The notes below the pieces were generated by a model, which saw only the letters and a list, made by a program, of their open reading frames with translations, was not told the origin of the DNA and searched no databases. Positions 50,801 to 59,700 of a stretch of DNA of 64,000 nt are shown piece after piece. Within the stretch, counting starts at the first letter, position 1. Every line of letters starts with the position of its first letter. The translations under genes and the position numbers were made by a program. This stretch comes from Stichopus chloronotus (lineage: Eukaryota > Echinodermata > Holothuroidea > Aspidochirotida > Stichopodidae), in assembly GCA_021234535.1 (NCBI GenBank), contig CM037849.1:16508274-16572273 (forward strand), read 5' to 3'.

Positions 50801-53755
50801 ATGGAAATTTCTCAGCTAAGAAATTCCCGAACAAGAAAAGATAGCGTTTTAATAGTGACATACATATAACACAAAATCCACTAAATTACGCCAACTGTCA
50901 ACTTCTGATAGTGACGGGTACCTTGCGGGATCACGGCTCCGATGCCGTGTATGCTCAATACGTTCGCGTCAGATCCTCTTGAGCTGATCCTGCTTGCTAA
51001 CCTCGAGCCGCTGACGCTACTGCCGTCATCCTCGCTGCACTCCGAATCAGGAGCGAACCGGAGCTGTTTGCGACCTGCGAACAAACATCAAAAACAGGGA
51101 TGAACAGGTTCCAGGGAGAAGTTAATCCAAAAGTTGCTACATATACAAACTTGCTGGGTTCAAAACAAAAGGAAAGCTATACGTAAAGCTGGGGATATCA
51201 CACTGAATGAAGCGTAATCAAAAAGGTACTGCTTTCTCTGGGGTTGCTTGGTTTTATCTGTCAATAATACATTACAAGGTAGCAAAGCTGGAGACACAAG
51301 CCCAGCTCTGTCATGGATGACAGTGAAATTAAAGTTTTTATGGATTTTTCCTGATGCAGTGATGTTCATGAAATGACCCTCTACAATATACTAGGACAGA
51401 TTTTCCCTAATGTACAAACCTCTATCTCACTTATGTACAATAAAAAATGACTCAGTTATGTGGAGTTGGGCATATCTCTGCTTTGATACTACTGCTTTGA
51501 TAACTCTTGTCAGCATTAAAAAAAAAATGAGAATCAAACTATATGGTGTGCAACATACTCAAAGGACAATTAAGTGAAATAATCAGACCATTGCTTGATG
51601 GGACATTGAGGGAAAATCGTGGGTTCAGTAATCACGCACAAGAACGTAATAAATGAAAATGACTTTAACAATCACTGAATGAAAATTGCACCTAATGGGG
51701 GAGGATTGATGGCAGCAGACAAAGCAAATATAACTTAAAAAAATCTTGGAATGGTTGTGAACAGTCATCCCTGCTAGAAGTGTTTCATTTGCTGGTGTGT
51801 ATTAATTCTGTACCCTCCACTGTAACAAACACCACTGAGTCTTACTATCTTTGGCCACAGTGTAATCTAGATCCTAAGAAAAATACATTTGAAGGTTGTT
51901 AAGACCAGGATTCATGTGCTTTTCTGAGGATAAAAATCAAGCCACTTTCAGGGGTAGAACTTTAATTTCAAGGACATCCAACCACTTTTGAAACACATCA
52001 AGAAATCTTCTTGTATGAATTCTAACGCACACTTGACGTTGCAGACAATAATTAAGTAAAACATAATAATAGTCATATTTCGATCAGCAAAAATCAGGCA
52101 CTTTTTAAGGACTTTAATGTAAATGAGCAAAACAAACTGAGGCAATTTGAAGGAAATGAAAATGACAGATTTTAATTCAAGTACTGTACTTTCAAGATTT
52201 TCCAGACCCCATACAAACCTTCTGAAGCTATTGTATAATAACAACAATTTATCACAACTTTCACTCAATTGTGACCTGCTAACCATATCCAGTACTTTCT
52301 ATCCGATCATTGAAGTAATTTATACTGTGGGTTTGGTTATAATGTTGAATAAAGGGTATTCAAATAAAAAGCTGTTAAGATGAACATTTGCACACATCTC
52401 TGATTATCTCTGTATTCTGACCTGCTGCAAGTTTGCTCCCTAGGCCATGGCGTCCACCTTGATAGCTGGGACCGTGGTCAACCTCTGAATGAAGAGAGGA
52501 AGACCTCTGGCTCAGTATCTCAAGTTCCACCTCTCGGCTCCAGGCCTCGATCTTGTCCTGAAGCTGCTGGAGATGGTGGATGACATTGCTGATACTGGGA
52601 GACGTCGGTTTCCGGAAGTACAAGTTCCTCCTTTTGAAGAGTTTCTCTTGCAAACGAGGCCATCCATCGGGCAATGGGTAAACAATATCTGTGGAGAATT
52701 AAATGAGCCATACTAAATGTAAGGCTGATGTTACTATGAAGGACTGAATCCAATAGCAGATCCTCTGGCAGGCTCCGGTATTTGGCTGACTAAGCAGACT
52801 CCTTCACCAGGACACTATACGTTTTTCAGGAGTTTGCTTTGAAGACTGTTCCATATGGACATATGTGATACAGCAGACAGACGCAAGTTCATACGGTTTG
52901 TTGAAAATATTCTCCATCCCTCTCCGCTCCCCTCCCGACCTGGACTTCTCTCTTTCCTCACAGAAGTGTTCCATCTATTGGTAGTTTGCCTTGTTCAATA
53001 ATCAATCCTGAAGTTACTGATACTGTGTCACCACAGCTCAATTGGCCACAGTCCATCCTTCACCAAGAATCAGTACCACTGTCCTCGCCTGAGCACTGCA
53101 ATATTACACGTTTTAGGCTACTGTAGATGTCAAGCTACTGACTCGACCTCCATCCTTTTTGGGCAAATGCTACACACTGTAGCTAAATTTACTCAAAATA
53201 GAAGGGAACACTGTGTAAGATGTGATTATTTTACTGAAATAGAGACTCATAGAATAAGTGACAAAACTATGTATTGCATTGTGCAGTAAGTCCATTTATC
53301 CAGTGTTCACTAGAGCTGCACTTCATCCTGACATATATCCACTTTGTGACAACTTATTCACACATGTAGGGCATATTCCACTATCTATACCTGTGTTCCT
53401 CAGTAACAATGTTCTGTGCAACCAAAACTGAATGCACAAGGGTGAACTGTACGAACATTCAGAACACTTTGCATGATTCTGCGATGGTAAAAAGAACTGT
53501 TACACGTTTACAAGCAATGCACATGTAACAACTTAAGCTGTACATACAGTAATGCACCTGATCCATCAACGAATTACGCTGTGTGTGCATATGATGTAAA
53601 GCGAAGACACCTTGAACACGCACAGTTGGCAAAATGACGTGAAAATGAAGCTAGAAGGATATGCTCACCGAGACATTCAGACTCCGCAAGAGTCAACCGT
53701 TCGTCGATCGGAGAGTGATCTCCTTCGGCAGCGATGGTTTCATCCACCTTCGAAA
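29575..53755 (-). CDS. CCDC178: Coiled-coil protein CCDC178 orthologue, 17 exons
   Basis: Exons 5' to 3': 53669-53755, 52422-52688, 50922-51074, 50076-50251, 49476-49626, 48469-48538, 47452-47594, 46156-46260, 45348-45493, 44307-44443, 43391-43574, 41941-42165, 40157-40270, 37947-38092, 37140-37299, 36147-36296, 29575-29898. They total about 2.7 kb, or roughly 910 residues, mostly charged heptad-rich coiled coil. Identity rests on collinear matches to the vertebrate protein as I recall it: PSISNVIHHLQQLQDKIEAW near the N-terminus, LESDRQDTEESLEKE, ELPKAVQKEHEA, and the C-terminal QENADRILSLQKEMDQ with SQFLSDQVDGT. Function is poorly known; I assign none. Two exons (46156-46260, 50076-50251) break the frame by one base. 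About 90 vertebrate residues between 47594 and 48469 were not found. The true start codon was not located. Confidence 0.85.
30382..31252. repeat. 145-bp tandem array, six copies
   Basis: TTTTCACA starts units at 30382, 30528, 30673, 30818 and 31108, and TTTTCACC at 30963, so the period is 145 (once 146). Each unit contains four TGACC-type hexamers, then CACCAAAAAC, ATGAGATCT, and CTTGAGATATCATGTTT. The period is close to nucleosome length. With the microsatellite tail it resembles the core-repeat architecture of pearl-like non-autonomous elements of marine invertebrates. Confidence 0.92.
31261..31330. repeat. CA / TACA microsatellite at the array's 3' edge
   Basis: CACGGACATA followed by alternating CA and CATA units. 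It begins directly where the 145-bp array is cut off (after ACAAGGT), so it is probably part of the same element. Confidence 0.85.
31425..32163 (-). mobile_element. CR1-like LINE, dead 3' fragment of reverse transcriptase ORF
   Basis: The minus strand encodes, with several stops and frame changes, the typical order of CR1/L2-clade ORF2 C-terminal motifs: ESDLRKMFKWSED, then DKCKVTHVGLGNS, QKDLV, VQAWNPHLSKD, GDLLQVFKIVQGVDN, RFKLQKKHCRLDVRK, and SVNAFMNVFDR. The catalytic part of the reverse transcriptase is missing. It is an old, inactive copy in the same orientation as CCDC178. Confidence 0.85.
32533..32554. mobile_element. hAT-like terminal sequence
   Basis: CAGAGGTGGGCAACCTACGG resembles the left terminus of a widespread hAT group (CAGNGGTGGGCAAMCTACGG type). 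The partner end was not found. Confidence 0.4.
34849..34868 (+). repeat. Uninterrupted run of 20 G
   Basis: Twenty consecutive G just inside the left end of the hAT-type element. Its exact length is uncertain in any assembly. Confidence 0.8.
35304..35675. mobile_element. MITE family copy 2, nested in the hAT-type element
   Basis: About 370 bp with imperfect terminal inverted repeats TTAAAGGGACTCATTGAGTTG and CAACTCAATGAGCCTCTTTAA. Both ends carry TTAA, which may be a target duplication or part of the repeat. Confidence 0.85.
36147..36296 (-). CDS. CCDC178: CCDC178 exon
   Basis: 150 nt, phase 0 to phase 0 (acceptor tctcttag, donor GTAAGA). It reads AQLKEYLQRNSLLAGEYRSL and ends ASLKDHKQ, matching the vertebrate segment just before the C-terminal domain. 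Confidence 0.9.
36297..37139 (-). other. CCDC178 intron
   Basis: I see no element or further exon in it. Confidence 0.5.
37140..37299 (-). CDS. CCDC178: CCDC178 coiled-coil exon
   Basis: Phase 2 to phase 0 (acceptor gatgaag, donor GTAAAT). It reads VDLEEHTIKLETGQKQEQEL and ends RTLVMEDLE. It was below the size of the longest open frames but fits both neighbours in phase. Confidence 0.82.
37300..37946 (-). other. CCDC178 intron
   Basis: I see no element or further exon in it. Confidence 0.5.
37947..38092 (-). CDS. CCDC178: CCDC178 coiled-coil exon
   Basis: Phase 0 to phase 2 (acceptor tttttgcag, donor GTATGT). It reads AEYLEKQKKLDYMAARTDF and ends TSEAIEEL. Confidence 0.87.
38093..40156 (-). 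other. CCDC178 intron (2.1 kb)
   Basis: From about 39400 to 39760 it holds diverged repeats built on ATACCACA and CACCAGGTCACA. No exon supported. Confidence 0.5.
40157..40270 (-). CDS. CCDC178: CCDC178 coiled-coil exon
   Basis: 114 nt, phase 0 to phase 0 (acceptor tcttgaag, donor GTAAAT). It reads TISELEATIGDTKVKHVEVE and ends LPKHKQLQ. Confidence 0.87.
40271..41940 (-). other. CCDC178 intron
   Basis: Contains the AACTGGGTT-rich block (40360-40650). Nothing else recognised. Confidence 0.5.
40360..40650. repeat. Block of AACTGGGTT / AACCCAGTT motifs in both orientations
   Basis: About a dozen copies of CAACTGGGTT-like decamers, some on each strand, in under 300 bp. Adjacent opposite copies can pair as hairpins. 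Confidence 0.75.
41941..42165 (-). CDS. CCDC178: CCDC178 coiled-coil exon
   Basis: 225 nt, phase 0 to phase 0 (acceptor atctgcag, donor GTAAAC). It reads MTTEGLHKQHKEETHARTVL, then a Lys-rich KKKKDKVGKKCKEIENV. Confidence 0.87.
42166..43390 (-). other. CCDC178 intron
   Basis: Contains a 51-bp tandem duplication (42541-42589 and 42592-42640, sharing ACTTGTGGCATSAACAGTC) and a 9-bp perfect inverted repeat AACTCCTGG/CCAGGAGTT (42968-42999). Confidence 0.65.
43391..43574 (-). CDS. CCDC178: CCDC178 coiled-coil exon
   Basis: Phase 2 to phase 0. The acceptor gcgacag is chosen because the alternative AG six bases further in would create TGA at the junction. It reads TRQKVADAKNMERIKREMTK and ends VALKEDQIQ. 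Confidence 0.8.
43575..44306 (-). other. CCDC178 intron containing a MITE
   Basis: Half of it is MITE family copy 3 (43623-43978). Confidence 0.7.
43623..43978. mobile_element. MITE family copy 3
   Basis: About 356 bp with inverted ends TTAAAGGGGTCCATTGAGTTG and ATCTGAATGATGCCCTTTAA. It shares the internal block CTTAGTTTGACCATTT with copy 2. Confidence 0.82.
44307..44443 (-). CDS. CCDC178: CCDC178 coiled-coil exon
   Basis: Phase 0 to phase 2 (acceptor tctccag, donor GTAAAT). It reads REGIKSLKEEAERSNREKLK and ends IEDIEAKLKH. Confidence 0.82.
44444..45347 (-). other. CCDC178 intron with repeat field
   Basis: More than half is the diverged minisatellite at 44847-45333. A poly-A run lies at about 44645. 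Confidence 0.6.
44847..45333. repeat. Diverged minisatellite, units of about 70-95 bp
   Basis: About six copies of a unit that starts ACCTACAGCTGATCTAC, continues TCTAATCCTGTATTTGCT and ends in a G-rich GGAGGGGGAGGGGA segment. Confidence 0.75.
45348..45493 (-). CDS. CCDC178: CCDC178 coiled-coil exon
   Basis: Phase 1 to phase 0 (acceptor gtcacag, donor GTAAGA). It reads NRNENARAAEKLEGQRVKQS and ends QYNVKIDKM. Confidence 0.82.
45494..46155 (-). other. CCDC178 intron with ATGGATGC microsatellite
   Basis: An imperfect ATGGATGC/ATGGATTA microsatellite covers about 45765-45905. No exon supported. Confidence 0.65.
46156..46260 (-). CDS. CCDC178: CCDC178 exon with one extra base
   Basis: Phase 2 acceptor (acgacag) and donor GTAAGT. 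It reads HELDEAKALHTSYSHKCNDL and then RRKLM, as expected. To join the next exon in frame it must switch by one base to AQEKVVL before 46156. The length is 105 nt where 104 is needed. The extra base is most simply the second A of the AGCAACTGCC stretch (46175-46184). A poor alternative acceptor in the next intron (after cacatgataag) would also restore phase. Confidence 0.78.
46261..47451 (-). other. CCDC178 intron
   Basis: I see no exon or element in it, apart from a G run near 47385. Confidence 0.5.
47452..47594 (-). CDS. CCDC178: CCDC178 coiled-coil exon
   Basis: Phase 0 to phase 2 (acceptor accaccag, donor GTGAGT). It reads TTGELDKMIEKMTKTQNKSH and ends VRDALTEI. Confidence 0.82.
47595..48468 (-). 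other. CCDC178 intron where a vertebrate segment is missing
   Basis: Relative to vertebrate CCDC178, about 90 residues should be encoded around here. I could not find a phase 0 to phase 0 exon for them. Confidence 0.5.
48469..48538 (-). CDS. CCDC178: CCDC178 short exon
   Basis: 70 nt, phase 2 to phase 0 (donor GTAAGA). It reads PLVEEKLDLEMEAMKRIDEA, continuing the vertebrate HGPLLDSK segment in register. Confidence 0.75.
48539..49475 (-). other. CCDC178 intron
   Basis: From about 48660 to 49100 it is built of diverged ACATGACATCA-like motifs. No exon supported. Confidence 0.5.
49476..49626 (-). CDS. CCDC178: CCDC178 exon
   Basis: Phase 1 to phase 2 (acceptor ccaacacag, donor GTCAGT). It reads HEACAADISELKWHCSYRG, then NARLNEDIAFVKKH, matching the vertebrate EHEA to YMNEHG segment. 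Confidence 0.85.
49627..50075 (-). other. CCDC178 intron
   Basis: I see nothing in it. Confidence 0.5.
50076..50251 (-). CDS. CCDC178: CCDC178 exon with frame discrepancy
   Basis: The 3' part reads VTLLGRLESDRQDTEESLEK and ends in LVELPKAVQK, very close to vertebrate CCDC178. The strongest acceptor (cacccgcag, exon start 50251) gives EIPDEELKR in a different frame, which stops at TAG near 50223. The length, 176 nt, is one short of a multiple of three. Either a base is missing around 50221-50234 or a weaker acceptor (aagag, exon start 50234, 159 nt) is used. Confidence 0.75.
50252..50921 (-). other. CCDC178 intron
   Basis: I see nothing in it. Confidence 0.5.
50922..51074 (-). CDS. CCDC178: CCDC178 exon: Ser-rich acidic linker
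   Basis: Phase 1 to phase 1. It encodes SECSEDDGSSVSGSRLASRI and continues to GIGAVIPQ, a low-complexity Ser/Asp/Arg linker. Donor GTACCC is weak but is the phase-correct choice. Confidence 0.75.
51075..52421 (-). other. CCDC178 intron
   Basis: I see no exon or element in it. Confidence 0.5.
52422..52688 (-). CDS. CCDC178: CCDC178 exon: conserved N-terminal block
   Basis: Phase 1 to phase 1 (acceptor ctccacag, donor GTCAGA). It reads IVYPLPDGWPRLQEKL, then SISNVIHHLQQLQDKIEAW, the best conserved N-terminal block of CCDC178. Confidence 0.88.
52689..53668 (-). other. CCDC178 intron
   Basis: I see no exon or element in it. Confidence 0.5.
53669..53755 (-). CDS. CCDC178: CCDC178 exon (most 5' confirmed)
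   Basis: Phase 1 to phase 1 (acceptor caattcag, donor GTGAGC). It encodes the acidic segment SKVDETIAAEGDHSPIDERL. No start codon is in frame within the exon, so an earlier exon exists. Confidence 0.75.
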
Positions 53756-56700
53756 CTGAATTGAGGAAAGACGTATGCATTAGTTATAGTATGAGAAATA
53801 TGTACAGATAACTGTGTATCAAAATGATGTCTTGTGTTTAAAAGCAGTGTGTGTCCATACAGTATATTTTACTTCATATCAGGATCTGATAAACCGGCTA
53901 ACGGACTCCTACTTTGCTAGGAACTCAATCAGCATTTCCACCAAAAGCGAAATTTCAAAAGAAAGTTCTGCATGATACTTTGGGCATCTGCATGGAAAAT
54001 AAATGTTGCTTTGTTGCTGTTGGAAACTAATGAACCAATATCCTACATCTTTTACGATATACAGGTAAGGTGGGCAATCTGATCTAAGCATCAAAAAGTG
54101 TATTATTTTAATATCAAACATGAGGAAGGTACTGCTACTGTATATGTTCCCTGCACTCTAATTATAAGTCTCACATGGACATGTCATACAGAACATATTG
54201 AAGGGCATGCACAGTGCTTACAGTCCACCTACAGCTCAATGACGGTCACTCAGTTTGAAGAGCATAGGGCGAGGGCAAGCCAGCATGGGGTCTAAGCGAT
54301 GTTCCTGGAGTCCCTTGTTCCCAGGGTTCGATGTTCAAAGACTTCAATGTTTCTGAACCCTGAGAACATCAGAGGCTGAGAATATCAAACGCGGGGAACA
54401 CTGGATCAGGGGAACATCAAACTCTGGGAACACTGAGCTTTGGGTATTGACATAGTCCCAACCTAGGAATGTACAACACTTATTTGATGTAAACATTTAG
54501 TTCCTAATTTTCAACAATGAGTCCAATTTTAGGGGTGTACCCGATTTCAAATGCTATCAGACTTCTGGCCCGATCTGAGGATTTTTCCTTTTTTCCAAAT
54601 GTGGCCAGACTTTTTGTTAAATCCTGCCAGATTTGTATAGATTAGCTATGCAATACAACCTATTTTACTGCAGGTAAAAATATGTATCATAGAAAACATA
54701 GACTAGAATTGCAGTGTACTATTAATCATAATATTTAATGATAGGCTTTCATTACTAGTTACAGACTTTCAACATGCTGAAGGTTATCACGTCCTACCCA
54801 ATTTAGTAAAGTGAAGTATAGGCACAAGTTACTCACGGGCAGTGGTGATTTATTTAGTTAAACAGTTGAAAGTGGCAATGAATCAACCCAAAGGCTATCA
54901 AATTAAGAAGTTGACCCACATAGAAAAGAAGTAAAATCTGATGTGTTTAAACATATCACAGCGTCAATCAGGGCTTGTTACACCACACAGTTTGTACAGT
55001 ATCTTGAAAGTACAGAAAAATGGCATCAAACAAATTTTAGCAAACTATCATGGCACTGGTCCAATTAATATTGAAATGTAGAAGACAAAGAGGGTAAAAG
55101 TAACTTGTGAATGTGACAGAATTTTACTAAATTAGAGTACAGGTTATTCCTAGCGGATAGGCATTCCTAGCTGATATCCCCGAGAACTAAGAGAAAACAA
55201 ATCAAAGCATAGGAAAATAATATGTGCCTATATCCCCCTTCATCAAAGATACTGAATTCTAGCTCAGCAGATCTGCCCAGAATTCAAAGAAAACAAATTA
55301 AAGCATGGGGAAATAAGGTGTGCCCATCCCTCCACCATCAGTAATATTGACTCCTAGTTCTACAGATCTAAACTGTACGAGAAGAAAAAAAAAAATTCCC
55401 AGTGTCATTGGGTCTAAGGGAAATGTATCAATATCTAGAGCTGAACAAGTTGTATGTTGATAACTTTAAGTAAATCCTTCACCCTCTCTTCCCCCCCCCT
55501 AAAAAAAACAAAAACCCCCAAAACATCATTTTACTAGTTACAGGGTTTGTATAAAATTTTGTCAGTCAACCATGTAGAAGTGCCACCTTTCATTCGACAA
55601 CCCCGACATGAAACTTTAATTACACAGTTTCTGTGCACGTGCAAACTACCAGCATAGCATTAAAGATATAGGCTACAGTATCTGGTTCTATTACCAATGA
55701 AAATGCCAAAATTCTACTTACACATGCAGTTTAATAAAACAGACATAACCCACAAGGTATGATCTGGTTATTTCAGTTTGACAAAAATCTGCCTTATCAG
55801 AATTTCAGATAGATTCTTTTTTTCTTAAATCTGGAAAATCTGGTTCTGGGTGGATTTTGATATTCCAAATCCAGTACAAATCCACACAATTTATAAGCAG
55901 TACATGGTTCCAAACCTGCAACATTTACAAACCTGTGCTGCCAGAGTGGGACATCTTGTTGCTAGTGGACCATTGTGGATTTATTGTAATTTCTACAAAA
56001 AAAGAAAAAAAAAACAGCCCTGTATGAAATCTGATGATTAAATTCATGACTACTTGCAGCATGTAAAGAGTTATAGCAGGGCTCAAGTTTCATGGTTGTC
56101 TGACTGACTGGTGCAACTGTAAATTTTCATTCTGTAGACAAAGACAAACATTTTTGGCTTGTTTAAAGAATGAAATAAGCTTGTTTTTATCTGCTTTCAC
56201 ATGGACTCTTTCAAATTTCATTATTATGTTTCATAAAAGCAAATTCTCCTGTGGACAAGTACAAATATATTAAGAGATGTGGGTGTACCAATATGGTCTA
56301 GAGGAACAACAGGCTATCACAGTATATAAGTAGGGTATCACACGAACACATAACAACCATAAAACTGTCAATAAAATAAGTCTTCACAATAATATGCACT
56401 GTTTTCGCACAGAGTCGAAAAGTTGGTTCAAAGAACCTGCAATCCATAGCCTGTTGGATAAATGTGTGCCCACTTCTGTTAAAGACAAAAACTCATCACC
56501 CCAGACAGTTTCAATTCTCCCAACCACCAACGTCTAGTCCCTCCCTCAGCCTGTCTTAAAATCCTCTACATGTGTTATCAAAACAATGGATTCCTGTGTA
56601 CGCTGTGTAATATGAGCTACTCCTGCACTTACGAATTTGCTGTCAATCAAAGAGTACTGAACTTAGAACCAGTTGAGAGTTTTGCTTTCCGGAAAGTAAA

Positions 56701-59700
56701 ATATAGCTTAGGGTGATGAGTTAACGGCCTTTAAGCAGTACACACTCATTGTGAAGTGTTATTTTGCCTTGTATGTTACTATAACGTATAACAGCATGTG
56801 GTCCAGTTTACGCATGGGCATGGCGGTGACATGGTTTTTCAAAACTTACATACACACTGACCTTTGCTTCTCGTACAATGCACGTTCAATGTAACTTTTG
56901 ATCACACTTAGCAATTTCAGAACCGGATACTGACACTGTCGTTTTGGTAATGGAATTCCCAAGAACCTGATGCATGAATGACTAATACCTTTAGTAAATT
57001 GAAGGAGTCAGTATACAAGACAAAATTTGTGACACAAACTTGATCGAGTCAACCACTTCAGAAAAGAGATGTTAAAATTATGTTCATTATCAAATACATG
57101 AATGCTAAAAAAAAATCTTGTCATTGCTATCAAAATTATTTTCATTCAAGACAGTTCTAGATTTGACCTTTGACGGTACGGTCCCTGTGGCTGACTTTAG
57201 AATCACATCATGCCTACAGACCTATACGTACAATAGACTGACCACCAGTGGGCCATCAGAGGATCTGATGGAAGACGGGTAGGAAGTCAAACAAGACTAG
57301 CAGACAAGCGGCGCCGAAGGCTTAAAGCCATAGCAAGGAGGTTTAGGGGTCCTCCCCAAAGAAATTAAAATTCTAGATGCACTTAGATGTGATATTTCTC
57401 AGCATATGAGAAGCATACTCTCCATATCATTTTGTTCATTTTGGTAGAAAAATTCTTGGTCATCAAAAAAGGGAGTGGAGGCGTGTACCAGGTGATCCCC
57501 GCCCGATAAAGTGACCTGTAAGAGACGAGTTTGCATTTGGGCAAATTTGTTAGACAGAGGGAGTTTGTTGTGGACTTGGGGGAGTAGCCTCATGTGTCTT
57601 CCACATGTTCTGGCAGTCCATGTTTGATTTACTTGTCGATCAGCTAGGTAGCCTACGTATGAGACTTATCTTTTAAATATGAGTTCCACATGATGCAACA
57701 GTTCAAACAGAATGTACTACATCACATGTAGGGCTATTTAATTAGCATCTCCATCAGTAGACGGCCACTTACACTTTAGTCAATGGTCATTCCCCATGCA
57801 CACGAATGTATGGTAATTGACAAGTTTTTCATATTGTCTCTCAGGACACCACTAATGTTACAACACTGTGACTTTGTGAGACAGTGCCTAGAAGTGATAA
57901 ATAATGTCAGGCATAGTCAAATACTCCAGTTTCAGCCCATCATGTTCACTGAATAGTATAGCGTATAGGCTTGGGTCTAGGCCCCTGTGGCCTAGCTGTA
58001 GCCCTGTGTTGGGGTTTGCCATTCAATTGTTTTTACGCCGCCAGTAGGCCTAAGTCAGGGGTACTTTAGTTTAGGCCGTAGTTTTACAGTAGGCCTAAAG
58101 TTAGACATGAATACACAATGACACGCGTCGTATGATAATGCTTGCAACCTACATCAATCATATGTTGTTGTCCTAGTTTAACGTAAAAAAAAATCACCCG
58201 CTTGTAGTTGTACTTGTAGTGCCCAGCAGCCTACATGTAGTACACAATTGTCTTGCACACATGAGCTGAGTTGACGGAAAGCCCGTCATCTGCCGGTTGT
58301 TGTTACTAAGTAATCCCGTCACCACGCATTGCTTAACTCACTCACTGACTCAGGCCCATGTTGCGATTCAAAAAGAACTTAGTAACAATTGCGAAGTGCA
58401 TTCACCTGTATGTACACACGCCTTTGAAAAGAACGAAACCTGAACAGGGCTCTCAAAGAAAGGAAAATCCGTCCCGTTTCCCGTCGGTGAGATTGTCCCT
58501 GTTATTCCACAGGAAGCTCCTGTCTTACTAAAGTAATGGGCCGGGGCACCTTCCCAAGTTTTCGTCGCTCTGATTTTTGTTTATGATTATAGCTGCATTG
58601 TTAATTAGGTACAAGCAGGTCAAAGGTCATATTGTAATGCTGCAGACATATGCCTATGTTTAGTGCACAATACACTGCACTGATGATACGGTACGGTGTA
58701 AGTACGAAAAGATACAAATGGCGTTGCCGTTACAAATACGGATCGTGTTAATCGCAATTTTTGAACTCTAATTGGAAGTCCGAACGGCCATTGATGCCTG
58801 GGAAGAGCAGTTCAAGTTTTCGCTCAAGCAATGGGGGATAGAAAGAGGCGCCAAAAGGGAAGAACTTGGATTGAGGCCTCTGAACTGGTAAGAAGAAATT
58901 GGAGTTTCATTCCACTCCCATCTTTGGCCCAGTCACTGTACACGGTGGTGTATGTTAGTCTTGCAGTGTAGTTTACTAATCGTGTAGCACTAACGAAATG
59001 TTTCATACATCATGTACGGTACTGTTACATGTTAGTAATATACTTTACTGTAGCATTGAAAGGCCTATGTCAACACGGAAAGCAATTTTTGGTTTGCTCT
59101 TGCACCGGATCTATAGTACTTTGTTAAAAATATTTCCGTTTTTCAGCATGAGCCAATGTTTTTCTTCCGTATTTTTGAATAGGGCCTACGTCGTTTTACC
59201 AAGGAAAGTCATATACTGGCTATCTTCGAATTACCTTAGGCTTTGGCAAGGGCCAGTAACAAAACTCAGGCATAACCTAACTTAGTGATGTCTCAACAGG
59301 CATATGATATATCATGAACTATACAGAAACAAAAAATATTAGAACTAGGCCAATGATTTTATGTGTACCTTACACCAATGTTACTTGTTAGCTCCTAAGT
59401 GACGATTGCAAATGTTCATAGTTCAGAGATGAAAACAAGAAGGACATTACAGTTGGTGCACTGTGACTAGTGTGAGACACAATTGTGTGTGATTGTGTTA
59501 CAAATGCTTACACCATTGTAGCATAGAGTTAGACCATGTCAATGTGGAAAGCAATGTTTGCTTTTTCTTGTACCTGGACTCACAGTACTTAGTTCAAAAT
59601 CTTTGCTTTATCTTTCAGTATGAGATAATGCAAAGCATGAGCCTACTTTGATCTAAGTTTTTTTAACACCGTCAGTGACAAAGATTTGGTAGGCCTACAC

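Noticed and set aside
56846..57010. Minus-strand frame LKLLSVIKSYIERALYEKQ
   Set aside because: Protein-like to the eye, but it ends in a stop next to a weak donor, lacks a good acceptor and matches nothing I recognise.
57240..57593. Open frame and a GGAGGTTTAGGGGTCCTCCCC stretch that looks transposon-derived
   Set aside because: Resembles common dispersed repeats, but I could not find ends or a coding motif.
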